Positions 1 to 6,458 of a stretch of 14,694 nucleotides of DNA are shown piece after piece. Below the pieces are notes generated by a model. The model was given only the letters and a program-made list of their open reading frames with translations. It was not told the origin of the DNA and ran no database searches. Positions within the stretch are counted from its first letter, which is position 1; each line of letters begins with the position of its first letter. The stretch covers positions 1 through 14,694 of the forward strand of contig JANNMJ010000106.1 of assembly GCA_031397815.1 (NCBI GenBank), in the 5' to 3' direction. The DNA is from JANNMJ01 sp031397815 (GTDB taxonomy: Bacteria > Bacteroidota > Bacteroidia > Cytophagales > Hymenobacteraceae). The position numbers and the translations under genes are program-made.

Positions 1-13
1 CGGAGAGACGCTG

Positions 14-1315
14 CTACTTCACGTAGAACGGAATATTCGCCGTAGCCACATTATCGTGGCCGTCGGTGGCGTAGACAAAGAGGCGGTAGGCACCCTCCGC
101 AACCGGCGCCCGCAGCGTGGCGAGGCCGTTACCGGCAGTAGTCAGGCGCCCGTCGAGGGGTTGGGGGCGAGCTTCGCGGTCGCCGCCCTCCTTGAGGTCG
201 GTGCTTTCGGGGAGCAGCTCCCAGCGGTAGGTGAGCGGGTCGGCGTTCGGGTCGGTGACGGTCGCGACGGCCGGGACAGGCACGTTCGGGTGCAGGTAAA
301 TGCCGTCGGTCGCGGTTTGGCCGTTGAGGCGGAAGCTGACCAGATGCGGCGCCCGGTTAGTGGGCCATTTTTGGGTCCAGAGGTATTGGAGCACGTCCAT
401 CACCTCGGTTTCCTGTCCGGTTTCGGTGAAGAGGCCGTACCACGTCGGGGTTCGCTCCTGCTTCTGCCCCCACAGGAACACGTAAGAGCCGAGGCACTTG
501 TCCGCATCCTGTGGCACCGACGCCTCGTACCGCGCCTGATACACGGCGGCTTTCGCAGCGCTCGTCTCCTCCACCGAGGCTTTCCACGGCGTTTGCGGGC
601 CTTCCCAGTGGCCGGTCGGTCCCCACTCGCCCACCACGTAAGCGCCGGGCCAACCGGCTTCGCGGATCTGGCGCGGCAGAATCAGCAGGTCGGCGTAGGT
701 GTTGATGGTGAGCAGGTCGAGGGCCGGAGCGCGCTGCTTCAGGTAATCGACCTCCTTCTTCGCCACCCCCGCCAGAATGGTGGTAGCGGGGTGATTCGGG
801 TCGATTTCGTGAATCATCTTGGCGATATCGTTCACCGCATCCCACACCTTCGGATTCTTGTAGCTCAGATTCAGCTCATTGCCGATGCCCCACATCAGCA
901 CCGCCGGGTGGTCTTTGTATTGCAGCACCTGCTCGCGCATATGCGCCAATTGCGCGGCCACCGCTTTCGGGTCATCATAGCTGAACCCGTGGCGCTCGCG
1001 GGCCACGTTGAGGCACATCAGCACCGTCAGGCCCTGCTGCTGCGCGTTCGTGAGAAGCGGGCCAGCGGTCTCCGTATCCCACGTCCGCACCGAGTTCCCG
1101 CCATACGCGGCGAGGCGGTCGAGGTAATCGCGCCCGCCCGCTCCCTTGATAAAATACGGCTTCCCGCCGCGCTGAAGCTGGTATGTCCCAGCGGATGTGC
1201 GGCGCACTTCTACTTTGACGGGGGCGGATGACGCGGACGCAGGCTGAGCAATCGCCAAACCGGGGGCGAAGACGGCCAGCAGTAACAGGAAAAGAAATAC
1301 CCGAAGCCTGATCAT
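14..1315 (-). CDS. Secreted clan GH-A glycoside hydrolase (GH2/GH5-like TIM barrel) with C-terminal Ig-like domain
   Basis: Likely hydrolyses beta-linked glucan oligosaccharides in the periplasm or outside the cell. Residues 1-24 form a type I signal peptide (basic start, hydrophobic core, cleavage near AIAQ). The barrel spans about 45-315. Near its start is YFIKGAGGRD (54-63), the usual GH-A opening strand. The strand-4 motif WGIGNE ends in E147, the expected acid/base, and VVGEWGP carries E230, the expected nucleophile. Residues about 320-433 contain NRAPHL, VTDPNADPLTYRW and a YATDGHDNVA end, the pattern of a PKD/cadherin-like Ig fold. There is no T9SS tail and no lipobox. The exact family is open: GH2-type, GH5-type or GH72-like barrels all share the GNE signature, and linkage specificity is inferred only from the neighbouring GH16. 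It lies 258 bp after the sugar transporter gene, behind repeats, and may have its own promoter, though none was recognised. The ATG start is followed directly by the signal peptide; the stop is TAG. Confidence 0.83.
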   Translation of the reverse strand: MIRLRVFLFLLLLAVFAPGLAIAQPASASSAPVKVEVRRTSAGTYQLQRGGKPYFIKGAGGRDYLDRLAAYGGNSVRTWDTETAGPLLTNAQQQGLTVLMCLNVARERHGFSYDDPKAVAAQLAHMREQVLQYKDHPAVLMWGIGNELNLSYKNPKVWDAVNDIAKMIHEIDPNHPATTILAGVAKKEVDYLKQRAPALDLLTINTYADLLILPRQIREAGWPGAYVVGEWGPTGHWEGPQTPWKASVEETSAAKAAVYQARYEASVPQDADKCLGSYVFLWGQKQERTPTWYGLFTETGQETEVMDVLQYLWTQKWPTNRAPHLVSFRLNGQTATDGIYLHPNVPVPAVATVTDPNADPLTYRWELLPESTDLKEGGDREARPQPLDGRLTTAGNGLATLRAPVAEGAYRLFVYATDGHDNVATANIPFYVK

Positions 1316-1371
1316 ACGAATTAGCGACTGGGGTAAAGTGAGATTTTGGGGAGTTGAGGAAACCCTGTTTT

Positions 1372-1548
1372 CCCCCGGCTAAAGCCGGGGGCAATGGAAA
1401 CTAGAGGCGCCTTGGCTAAAGCCGGGATAGTCAGCAAGGTTAATCTAGTTTCCATTGCCCCCGGCTTTAGCCGATAATGATTGAATCCATTGCCCCCGGC
1501 TTTAGCCGATAATGATTGAATCCATTGCCCCCGGCTTTAGCCGGGGGG
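1372..1548. repeat. Cluster of GC-rich palindromic repeats between the transporter and GH-A genes
   Basis: The gap between two genes holds four to five copies of a short palindromic core, GGCTAAAGCC/GGCTTTAGCC, usually flanked by runs of C and G. The outermost copies at 1372-1391 and 1528-1547 are perfect 9-bp stems with a 2-base loop (CCCCCGGCT-aa-AGCCGGGGG and its reverse). A shorter copy sits at 1414-1423. The segment 1376-1405 is an exact 30-bp reverse complement of 1444-1473, with a 38-bp spacer, so a large cruciform or RNA hairpin could form. On the minus strand no T-run follows any stem, so these do not look like intrinsic terminators. They resemble REP-type or MITE-type intergenic repeats; no coding capacity is seen. 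Confidence 0.85.
1451..1543. repeat. 35-bp tandem repeat, two full copies plus 23 bp of a third
   Basis: Copies at 1451-1485 and 1486-1520 are identical, and 1521-1543 repeats the first 23 bases before diverging into the G-run of a terminal palindrome. Each unit contains the CCCCCGGCTTTAGCCG core plus a variable tail ATAATGATTGAA. Perfect identity suggests recent duplication by slippage or unequal crossing over within the palindromic cluster. Confidence 0.9.
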
Positions 1549-1573
1549 AAGAAGAGTCGTTTTTACTCCCCCC

Positions 1574-2848
1574 TTACTGCGCAAAATGCTGTCGCACATG
1601 CCCCTTCAACCCATACCACCCGATATACGCATAGCAAAGAATCGGCAGGATAAACGCCATACGGAGCGTACTAGCATCAGCCAGCGCCCCGAACGCGACC
1701 GGCACCAGCGCCCCACCCACGATGGCGGTGCAGAGGAGGCCCGACGCTTCATCGGTGAGCTTGCCCAACCCGGCCACCGCAAGGGTGAAGATGGTCGGGA
1801 ACATCAGGGAGTTCATCAGCCCGACGGCGAGAAGGCTCCACATCGCCAGCTCACCTCGGGTGCTGACCGAGAGGGCGACCAGCGCGATGCTCCCGACGGC
1901 GTTCACCGCCAGCAGCGTGCCCGGCTTGATGCGCCCGAGCAGCACGGTGCCCATGAAGCGCCCGACCATCGCGGCGCCCCAGTAGTACTTCACCTGATAA
2001 CCGGCGGCTTCCGTGGAAAGGCCCATCACGTCGGGCAGGGCGAGGTAGCTGACGATGTGGGAGCCGATGGCGACTTCAGCCCCGACGTACATGAAGATGG
2101 CCACCACGCCGAACGCGAGGTGCGAGTAGCTCCAGGCGCGGGCGGTATCGGCGCCGTCCGGGTTGTTGACGGGGGCGTGCTCGATGACTGGGAGCTTGAG
2201 CTGACTCAGCACCAAGCTGATGAGCACCAGCACCCCGCCGATGGCGAGGTACGGAAGCTGCACGGCTGATACGTCGATAGCCGCCACGTTCGTAATCTCT
2301 TTCGGGAGCCGACTCAGGATGAGCGCCGTGCCAATCTGAGGGGCCAGAAAAGTCCCGAGCGAGTTGAACGCCTGCGTCATCGTGAGGCGCGCTGATGAAG
2401 ATTCGGCAGGGCCGAGAATCGCCACGTACGGGTTGCCCGCCACTTGCAGCAGCACCACGCCCGAAGCGAGCACGAACAGCGCCGCCAGAAACAGGCCATA
2501 CGATTTACTATCGGCGGCGGGGTAGAACAGGAAGCAGCCGAGCGCGGCAATCAGGAAACCGAGGAGCATTCCCTTCTTATACCCAATCCGCTCGACCACC
2601 TTCCCCGCCGGAAGCGACATCACGAAGTAGGCGCCGTAAAAGCACAGGTTGATGAGGTTCGCCTGCGTAAACGAAAGCTGAAAAATGGCCTTCAGATACG
2701 GAATCAGGATGTCGTTCAGACAGGTAATGAACCCCATCATGAAGAACAGAACCGTCAGCGACGCCAGCGCCGAGGTGTAGCGCTGACCCGGCGCAGCGCC
2801 GGCGCCCGACGTCAGGACCGTTGAGGATTGGGGGGCAGGAAGAGCCAT
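1574..2848 (-). CDS. Sugar:H+ symporter, MFS FHS family (GluP/FucP type)
   Basis: Inner-membrane major facilitator protein of 424 residues, the usual length for the fucose/galactose/glucose:H+ symporter family, with about 12 hydrophobic helices. Helix 1 reads FFMMGFITCLNDILIP (35-50) and contains D46, at the position of the proton-coupling aspartate in FucP. The loop after helix 2-3 has GYKKGM (89-94). Helix 4 has LQVAGNPYV (134-142), where fucose carriers have an acidic residue and glucose/galactose carriers typically have Q; this favours a hexose such as glucose, consistent with a glucan locus (inference). The C-terminal half has YVGAEVAIGSHIVSYL (254-269) and NSLMFPTIF (346-354). The gene follows a strong terminator at 2981-3031, so it probably has its own promoter in 2849-2980. 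The GH-A gene lies 258 bp downstream. Family call is firm; substrate is uncertain. Confidence 0.93.
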   Translation of the reverse strand: MALPAPQSSTVLTSGAGAAPGQRYTSALASLTVLFFMMGFITCLNDILIPYLKAIFQLSFTQANLINLCFYGAYFVMSLPAGKVVERIGYKKGMLLGFLIAALGCFLFYPAADSKSYGLFLAALFVLASGVVLLQVAGNPYVAILGPAESSSARLTMTQAFNSLGTFLAPQIGTALILSRLPKEITNVAAIDVSAVQLPYLAIGGVLVLISLVLSQLKLPVIEHAPVNNPDGADTARAWSYSHLAFGVVAIFMYVGAEVAIGSHIVSYLALPDVMGLSTEAAGYQVKYYWGAAMVGRFMGTVLLGRIKPGTLLAVNAVGSIALVALSVSTRGELAMWSLLAVGLMNSLMFPTIFTLAVAGLGKLTDEASGLLCTAIVGGALVPVAFGALADASTLRMAFILPILCYAYIGWYGLKGHVRQHFAQ

Positions 2849-2872
2849 TTAAGGAATGAAATAGAAGGTGCG

Positions 2873-2889
2873 TGATCAGTAAATGATCA
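2873..2889. promoter_or_regulatory. Operator-like double TGATCA site upstream of the sugar symporter gene
   Basis: TGATCA occurs twice, at 2873-2878 and 2884-2889, separated by 5 bases, 25-41 bp before the symporter ATG. Read on the minus strand it is also a direct repeat CTGATCA-TTTA-CTGATCA with an 11-bp period, one helical turn. This spacing suits a dimeric regulator, or the site could form a small hairpin in the 5' leader. No clear TAnnTTTG box was found; GTACTTTG slightly upstream is only a degenerate match. Confidence 0.35.
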
Positions 2890-2936
2890 GAAGAGACAGG
2901 CAGCAAAGTACCACGGTTTGGCCGCGCGACCTTCCG

Positions 2937-2982
2937 GCAGTGCCCGAAATAGGGCTCATGCAGTGCCTGAAATAGGGCTCAA
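2937..2982. repeat. 23-bp direct repeat, two copies, between terminator and symporter gene
   Basis: Copies at 2937-2959 and 2960-2982 are head-to-tail and share the core CAGTGCCYGAAATAGGGCTC. They differ at one internal base (C/T) and in the last base. Each copy holds a small GCCC/GGGC inverted repeat around GAAATA. They lie about 90-135 bp upstream of the symporter start and touch the T-run of the preceding terminator. They may be regulator binding sites or another intergenic repeat type. Confidence 0.7.
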
Positions 2983-3031
2983 AAAAGAAGGAAGCCGACC
3001 TGCTGATAGCGCATCAGGCAAGTCGGCTTCC
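2981..3031 (-). terminator. Rho-independent terminator of the T9SS protein gene
   Basis: Twenty-eight bases after the T9SS gene stop, perfect 10-bp arms GGAAGCCGAC (2990-2999) and GTCGGCTTCC (3022-3031) enclose a second stem CTGAT/ATCAG (3003-3007 with 3013-3017). On the minus strand the hairpin is followed by TTC and then six Ts (2986-2981). This is a canonical intrinsic terminator and marks the end of the main transcription unit, separating it from the symporter gene. Confidence 0.9.
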
Positions 3032-3059
3032 ATCGATTCATTTCGCGAGCGGCGAGCCG

Positions 3060-4472
3060 TTAGCGGACGATGCTCAGCTTACCACTGACCGTTCCGCCGT
3101 TCACGAGGACGCGGTATTGGTAGAGGCCATTGGCGAGGTTCGCTGTCGAGAAGCGTACGGTTTGCTCACCGGCAGCTTTGGCTTGCGCCGCGAGCGGCGA
3201 GGCAACGAGGCGGCCTTGCAGGTCGAAGAGCTGCACGCTCACCGTAGCTGGGGTGCGGAGCGTGAAGCTCACCGTGGCTTGGTTGGCGGCGGGGTTCGGC
3301 CACGCGGTCAGGCCGGTTGCGAGGTTCTTGGCGGCGGCGAGGCCGGTAGGGTTCGCGAGGGCCGGACCGTACCAATCGTCGAGGTAGTAGCGCTGCGGCA
3401 CGAAGGTGTTCGGGTCGATGAGCAACACATACTCGTTGACGGAAGTGTTCGAGATCGTCGGGTCAGGGCGACCGGTGTTGTTGAAGGTCAGGGTTTCCCA
3501 CGCGTTGGTGAGGGTCGTGGTGGCCTGATGCTCGGAGTGGCGCCCGGCGGGGTAGTTGCCGCCGTTGGCGCGCGACGAGTCCTGCATCGTGATCTGGAAC
3601 AGGTGGCCGGGGCCGGGGCTGTAGACCTTCATCGTCATGCGGTTGACACCGCCCGCGAGGAAGGAGCCGGCATCAATGACGGCGCTCTTCGGGCGCGCGA
3701 CGAGTACGTCGTACTGCACGTTGCTACGAGTGTAGCGAGCTACACCGGCGCTGTTGTTGGCGGCCGTGCTGAACGGGTTGATCGTATCGGGCACCATCAC
3801 GCCGCTGCTCATATTGTAGCGGTAATCAAGCTCGTGAACGTTCTCGTAGTTATCGTAGAGCATCGGAGCAAGGGGCGGCGGAGCGGCTACGAAGTCGGGG
3901 CCACGGAGGTCGTCAAGGTAGTAGGTGCTGCCGTCGGCGGTGCCGGGGGCAATGAGGAGCACCATCTGGTCGATATCGGTCGTCAGAACGGTCGGGTCGG
4001 AAGGCCCACCCGTGAACGCGAACGTCAGCGTCTCCCACGCGTTGGCCACGGTGGAAGTGGCGTTGAACGCCCCGCCGATGTTGCCGTTCGGGTAGCCGGT
4101 GCCGGTCTTGTCCTTGTCCTGCATCACGAGCTGATACTGCGACCCCACGGCCGGGCTATACGCCTTCAGCGTCACGGTGCGGGTACCGGCGAGGTAGTCG
4201 GCCACATCGCCGAACTTGGGCGCGGTGGTCGGGTTAATTACGATCACGTTGAACTGCACGCCCGAGTTCCGCGCGTACTGCCCCACCGTAGGGCTGAGGT
4301 TGTTGGCGCCCACGGCCGGGTTAGCGGCGTTCTGCGTGAACGTGCCATCGACGTACGGATACGTCACCAAGCGGGTATTCTCGAAGTTATCGTAAAGGGT
4401 CTGAGCCATCGCGGCGCTGCTCAGACCAGCCATCGCTCCGGAGAGGAGGAGGCAGCGGGTAAAGAAATTCAT
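3060..4472 (-). CDS. T9SS-exported protein with two copies of an uncharacterised beta-rich, probably glycan-binding module
   Basis: No catalytic domain is recognised in this 470-residue protein. Residues 1-23 are a signal peptide ending AMA-Q. Two homologous modules follow, about 25-193 and 204-371, joined by a short linker containing APPPLAP. Both start LYDN[FY]EN, share Y[SA]-type strands such as KAYSP/KVYSP (103-107, 282-286) and Q[LI]xMQD (114-119, 293-298), carry NAWETLTF (144-151, 323-330), and end YYLDD..GP (184-192, 362-370). Such jelly-roll-like patterns are seen in carbohydrate-binding regions of secreted Bacteroidota proteins. Residues 386-470 form a type A T9SS sorting domain: LTAWPNPA, then VSVQLFDLQGRLV, then GLYQYRVLVNGG and a KLSIVR end. 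It is therefore predicted to be secreted or anchored on the surface. Position after the GH16 and CBM9-like genes suggests glucan binding (inference). A strong terminator follows it. Confidence 0.85.
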   Translation of the reverse strand: MNFFTRCLLLSGAMAGLSSAAMAQTLYDNFENTRLVTYPYVDGTFTQNAANPAVGANNLSPTVGQYARNSGVQFNVIVINPTTAPKFGDVADYLAGTRTVTLKAYSPAVGSQYQLVMQDKDKTGTGYPNGNIGGAFNATSTVANAWETLTFAFTGGPSDPTVLTTDIDQMVLLIAPGTADGSTYYLDDLRGPDFVAAPPPLAPMLYDNYENVHELDYRYNMSSGVMVPDTINPFSTAANNSAGVARYTRSNVQYDVLVARPKSAVIDAGSFLAGGVNRMTMKVYSPGPGHLFQITMQDSSRANGGNYPAGRHSEHQATTTLTNAWETLTFNNTGRPDPTISNTSVNEYVLLIDPNTFVPQRYYLDDWYGPALANPTGLAAAKNLATGLTAWPNPAANQATVSFTLRTPATVSVQLFDLQGRLVASPLAAQAKAAGEQTVRFSTANLANGLYQYRVLVNGGTVSGKLSIVR

Positions 4473-4510
4473 CGGTTTCGAAGAAGTGGTTTGGGGTGAA
4501 CTAGTGGGAA

Positions 4511-4553
4511 AAACAAAAAATCGAGTGGGGCGCTCCGGCCCAGCTCGGCGCCC
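4511..4553 (-). terminator. Weak intrinsic terminator candidate between the CBM9-like and T9SS genes
   Basis: On the minus strand GGGCGC (4553-4548) can pair with GCGCCC (4533-4528) across a 14-base loop. A T-rich tract TTTTTTGTTTTT (4520-4509) begins seven bases further on. The stem is only 6 bp and the gap to the Ts is long, so termination would be partial at best. The T-tract could instead be an upstream promoter element for the T9SS gene. Confidence 0.35.
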
Positions 4554-4589
4554 GCGAGTGGTGGGGGCTGAAAGCGGCCGGCAGCGTCG

Positions 4590-5396
4590 TCATTTGGTGG
4601 TGGCAATAGGAAGGCTCATCACGGGCAGCACGGTGCCGAAAATGCCGGCATCAATCCAGCCGCGGTTCTTGTCGGCGCCGTCGACGAAGACGCTGCCGAA
4701 AAAATTCTCGCGCTCGTCGCTCGCGTCGTTGTCGCAATAGGCGAGAGCAAATCCGATGGGCTGATTCGCGACAATCGGCATTGGATTAACCGCGCCGGGG
4801 TGCTGCTCGTCGTAGGTGGCGGGGTAGAGGGCGATGGCGGCTTCCCACGTCGTGACCTTGCCGTGCTGCTGCCGCCCACTCGTCACGTGGTCATCGAAAA
4901 GATGCCCCTGATGGTCGGTGCCCATATCGACGACGTGCCCGTCGAGCGCGACGTGGTACGCGAAGGCGTTGTGGTTGTACTGATGCTCGCCGCCGGAATG
5001 GTCGGGGTCGACGAAGATTTCGAGGCAGTCATCGTCCCACCACCGAATGAGCGGGTCGGGGTGCGTATCGCGCAGCACATCATCGGTAATCTCCGCCAGC
5101 AGGTAGAGGTGCGTGGCGGTCCAGACGAGCTTGTAGCGGCCCGAAAAATCGGCGCTGGTCGTTGGCGGACCTACCCACCGCTCATCGAGCGCCGTCCACG
5201 GCGCCGACGCCCAGCACGCTTCCGTGGCGCGGCCGTCGGGCACGGGCGCCGTGGTGGCGAACGGGGCGGCGTAGAGGCGCGGCGTCGGGCCGGTCGGCGT
5301 CAACATAGGCATAGCTGCCGACAGCCCACTCAGCAGACACACTGCCGCCGCACCCCGCGCCAATGCGCGGCGGCGGCTCACGAACGCCCTCGGCAT
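4590..5396 (-). CDS. Secreted CBM9-like carbohydrate-binding protein
   Basis: From the chosen ATG the protein has 268 residues. Positions about 40-258 match the family 9 carbohydrate-binding/DOMON-like fold: PDGRATEACWASAPW (53-67) is the typical opening strand, then VWTATHLYLLAEITDD (91-106), WWDDDCLEIFVDP (119-131), a YNHNAFAYHVALDG stretch (140-153), TTWEAAIALY (182-191) and a closing IGFALAYCDND (214-224) with the downstream glycine/tryptophan GWIDAGIFGTV. Residues 1-30 are a signal peptide with an SRRRAL stretch before the hydrophobic core, which resembles a twin-arginine motif. The frame stays open upstream to a TTG inside the GH16 gene, but that extension is a low-complexity shadow; a GTG at 5429 is the other plausible start. 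The gene lies 37 bp after the GH16 stop, so co-translation is likely. It probably binds glucan or cello/laminari-oligosaccharides; no catalytic role is visible. Confidence 0.82.
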   Translation of the reverse strand: MPRAFVSRRRALARGAAAVCLLSGLSAAMPMLTPTGPTPRLYAAPFATTAPVPDGRATEACWASAPWTALDERWVGPPTTSADFSGRYKLVWTATHLYLLAEITDDVLRDTHPDPLIRWWDDDCLEIFVDPDHSGGEHQYNHNAFAYHVALDGHVVDMGTDHQGHLFDDHVTSGRQQHGKVTTWEAAIALYPATYDEQHPGAVNPMPIVANQPIGFALAYCDNDASDERENFFGSVFVDGADKNRGWIDAGIFGTVLPVMSLPIATTK

Positions 5397-5433
5397 CCGG
5401 CCAGTAAGCAATGTCAGCAGCGTACGCACGGCG

Positions 5434-6309
5434 CTATTCGGCGTATTGGAAGTACTTGACGTAATCGACCTGCATCCGCTGCGGGAAGACCGTCGAGTTG
5501 TCGGGGTTACCGTCGAAATCGCCCCCGACCGCAATGTTCAGAATCAGGTAAAACGGGTTATTGAACGGGTACGGCGCTATCTGCGACGGCGTGAGCGTGT
5601 AATACTGCGTGCCGTCGACGTACCACCGCATCTGGTCTTTCGAACGGATGAGCGTGAAGATGTGGAAGTCGTCGGAAAACTTCCCTGCGGGCAGGGTGTA
5701 CGTAGTGCTCTTATACTGCCTTGACTCCACGCTCAGCCCATAATGCACGGTGCTGATGTTGTTGCTCGGCGCCGAGCCTTGCAGCTCCGAGATGTCGATC
5801 TCGCCGCAGCGGGGCCACGTCTGGGTGGCATCGTTGGAGCCGAGCATCCAGATAGCCGGCCAGATGCCTTTGCCTTCGGGCATCTTGGCGCGCACGTCGA
5901 TCCGACCGAAGATGAAGTCTTTCTTGTCGCGCGTCACGATCCGGGCCGACGTGTAATCGCGACCGTTGTAAGAGCGGCGCTGCGCCTGAATGATGAGGTT
6001 GCCGCCGTTCAGAAAGAGGTTTTCAGGTGAGTTGGTGGTCGCTTGCAGCTCGTTATTGAACCACACATCACGGATCTCATACTGCCACTTGGTCTGGTCG
6101 AGGGCGCCGCCGTCGAACTCGTCGCTCCACTTCAGCTCGGTGTAATCGGCGAAGTCTTTTGCTTCCGAGTTGAGGTTGGCGTTGACGGTATCGACCGGCG
6201 CCGCGAACGTCGGGTTGTTCGGCTCTTTGGTGCAGGCACCGAGCGCGAGCGCCAGCAGAATGCTGGCTCCGACGCCCGGGCGCAGGATGGTGGAACGGAA
6301 GGAAGTCAT
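5434..6309 (-). CDS. GH16 endo-beta-1,3-glucanase (laminarinase-type) lipoprotein
   Basis: Endo-hydrolase of beta-1,3- or mixed-linkage beta-glucan, probably anchored to the outer membrane. The signal peptide ends in a lipobox LGAC with C26 as the lipidated residue. The catalytic domain covers about 58-290. It contains WSDEFDG (61-67), NGGNLIIQAQ (101-110), YTSARIVT (119-126), FGRIDVRAKMP (134-144), GIWPAIWMLG (148-157), and the beta-bulge active site GEIDISE with E170 (nucleophile), D172 and E175 (acid/base). FHIFTLIRS and MRWYVDG (227-233) follow, then FYLILNIAVGG (253-263) and a VDYVKYFQYA end. The order and wording are those of the laminarinase subgroup rather than agarases or carrageenases. 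Length is that of a single-domain GH16. It follows the PKD lipoprotein gene by 149 bp containing palindromic repeats. Family call is firm; exact linkage preference is inferred. Confidence 0.95.
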   Translation of the reverse strand: MTSFRSTILRPGVGASILLALALGACTKEPNNPTFAAPVDTVNANLNSEAKDFADYTELKWSDEFDGGALDQTKWQYEIRDVWFNNELQATTNSPENLFLNGGNLIIQAQRRSYNGRDYTSARIVTRDKKDFIFGRIDVRAKMPEGKGIWPAIWMLGSNDATQTWPRCGEIDISELQGSAPSNNISTVHYGLSVESRQYKSTTYTLPAGKFSDDFHIFTLIRSKDQMRWYVDGTQYYTLTPSQIAPYPFNNPFYLILNIAVGGDFDGNPDNSTVFPQRMQVDYVKYFQYAE

Positions 6310-6358
6310 CTGGAGAAGATGGTAAAGTGGATTGGAGAGATTCTCGGGATTCGGTTTT

Positions 6359-6433
6359 GCCTCGGGTAGCTCCGGCGTTGCCCCGGGTAGCCTTCGGCAA
6401 CCCGGGGCTTCTGTGATGAAACCCCTTCGGGGT
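6359..6433. repeat. GC-rich palindromic repeats between the PKD lipoprotein and GH16 genes
   Basis: The main element at 6380-6408 is GCCCCGGGT, a central GCCTTCGGC mini-hairpin, then ACCCGGGGC: perfect 9-bp outer arms plus an inner 3-bp stem. A degenerate, shorter copy of its left half lies at 6359-6377 (CCTCGGGTAGCTCCGGC). A third small hairpin ACCCC-TTC-GGGGT is at 6421-6433. GGTAG occurs next to each unit, reminiscent of the GTAG mark in REP elements. On the minus strand only three Ts follow the small hairpin, so termination would be weak. The core sequence differs from the repeat cluster at 1372-1548. Confidence 0.75.
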
Positions 6434-6458
6434 AGCGGGGTTCGCGGGCGTTGTCGAT

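Noticed and set aside
975..1394. A minus-strand frame overlapping the start of the GH-A gene.
   Set aside because: It runs through the repeat cluster and is out of frame with the signal peptide and TIM barrel; residues are Arg/Pro/Ala-rich with no motif.
1451..1543. 35-bp repeats considered as a small CRISPR array.
   Set aside because: The copies are directly adjacent with no unique spacers and contain a palindromic core; no cas genes are nearby.
1528..1547. Palindrome after the symporter stop considered as an intrinsic terminator.
   Set aside because: On the minus strand the stem is followed by GCAATGG, with no T-run; the same element occurs repeatedly in the gap in both orientations.
5397..5534. 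Upstream extension of the CBM9-like gene to a TTG inside the GH16 gene.
   Set aside because: The added residues are Ser/Thr/Arg-rich, typical of an out-of-frame shadow, and the signal peptide begins only at the ATG at 5396.
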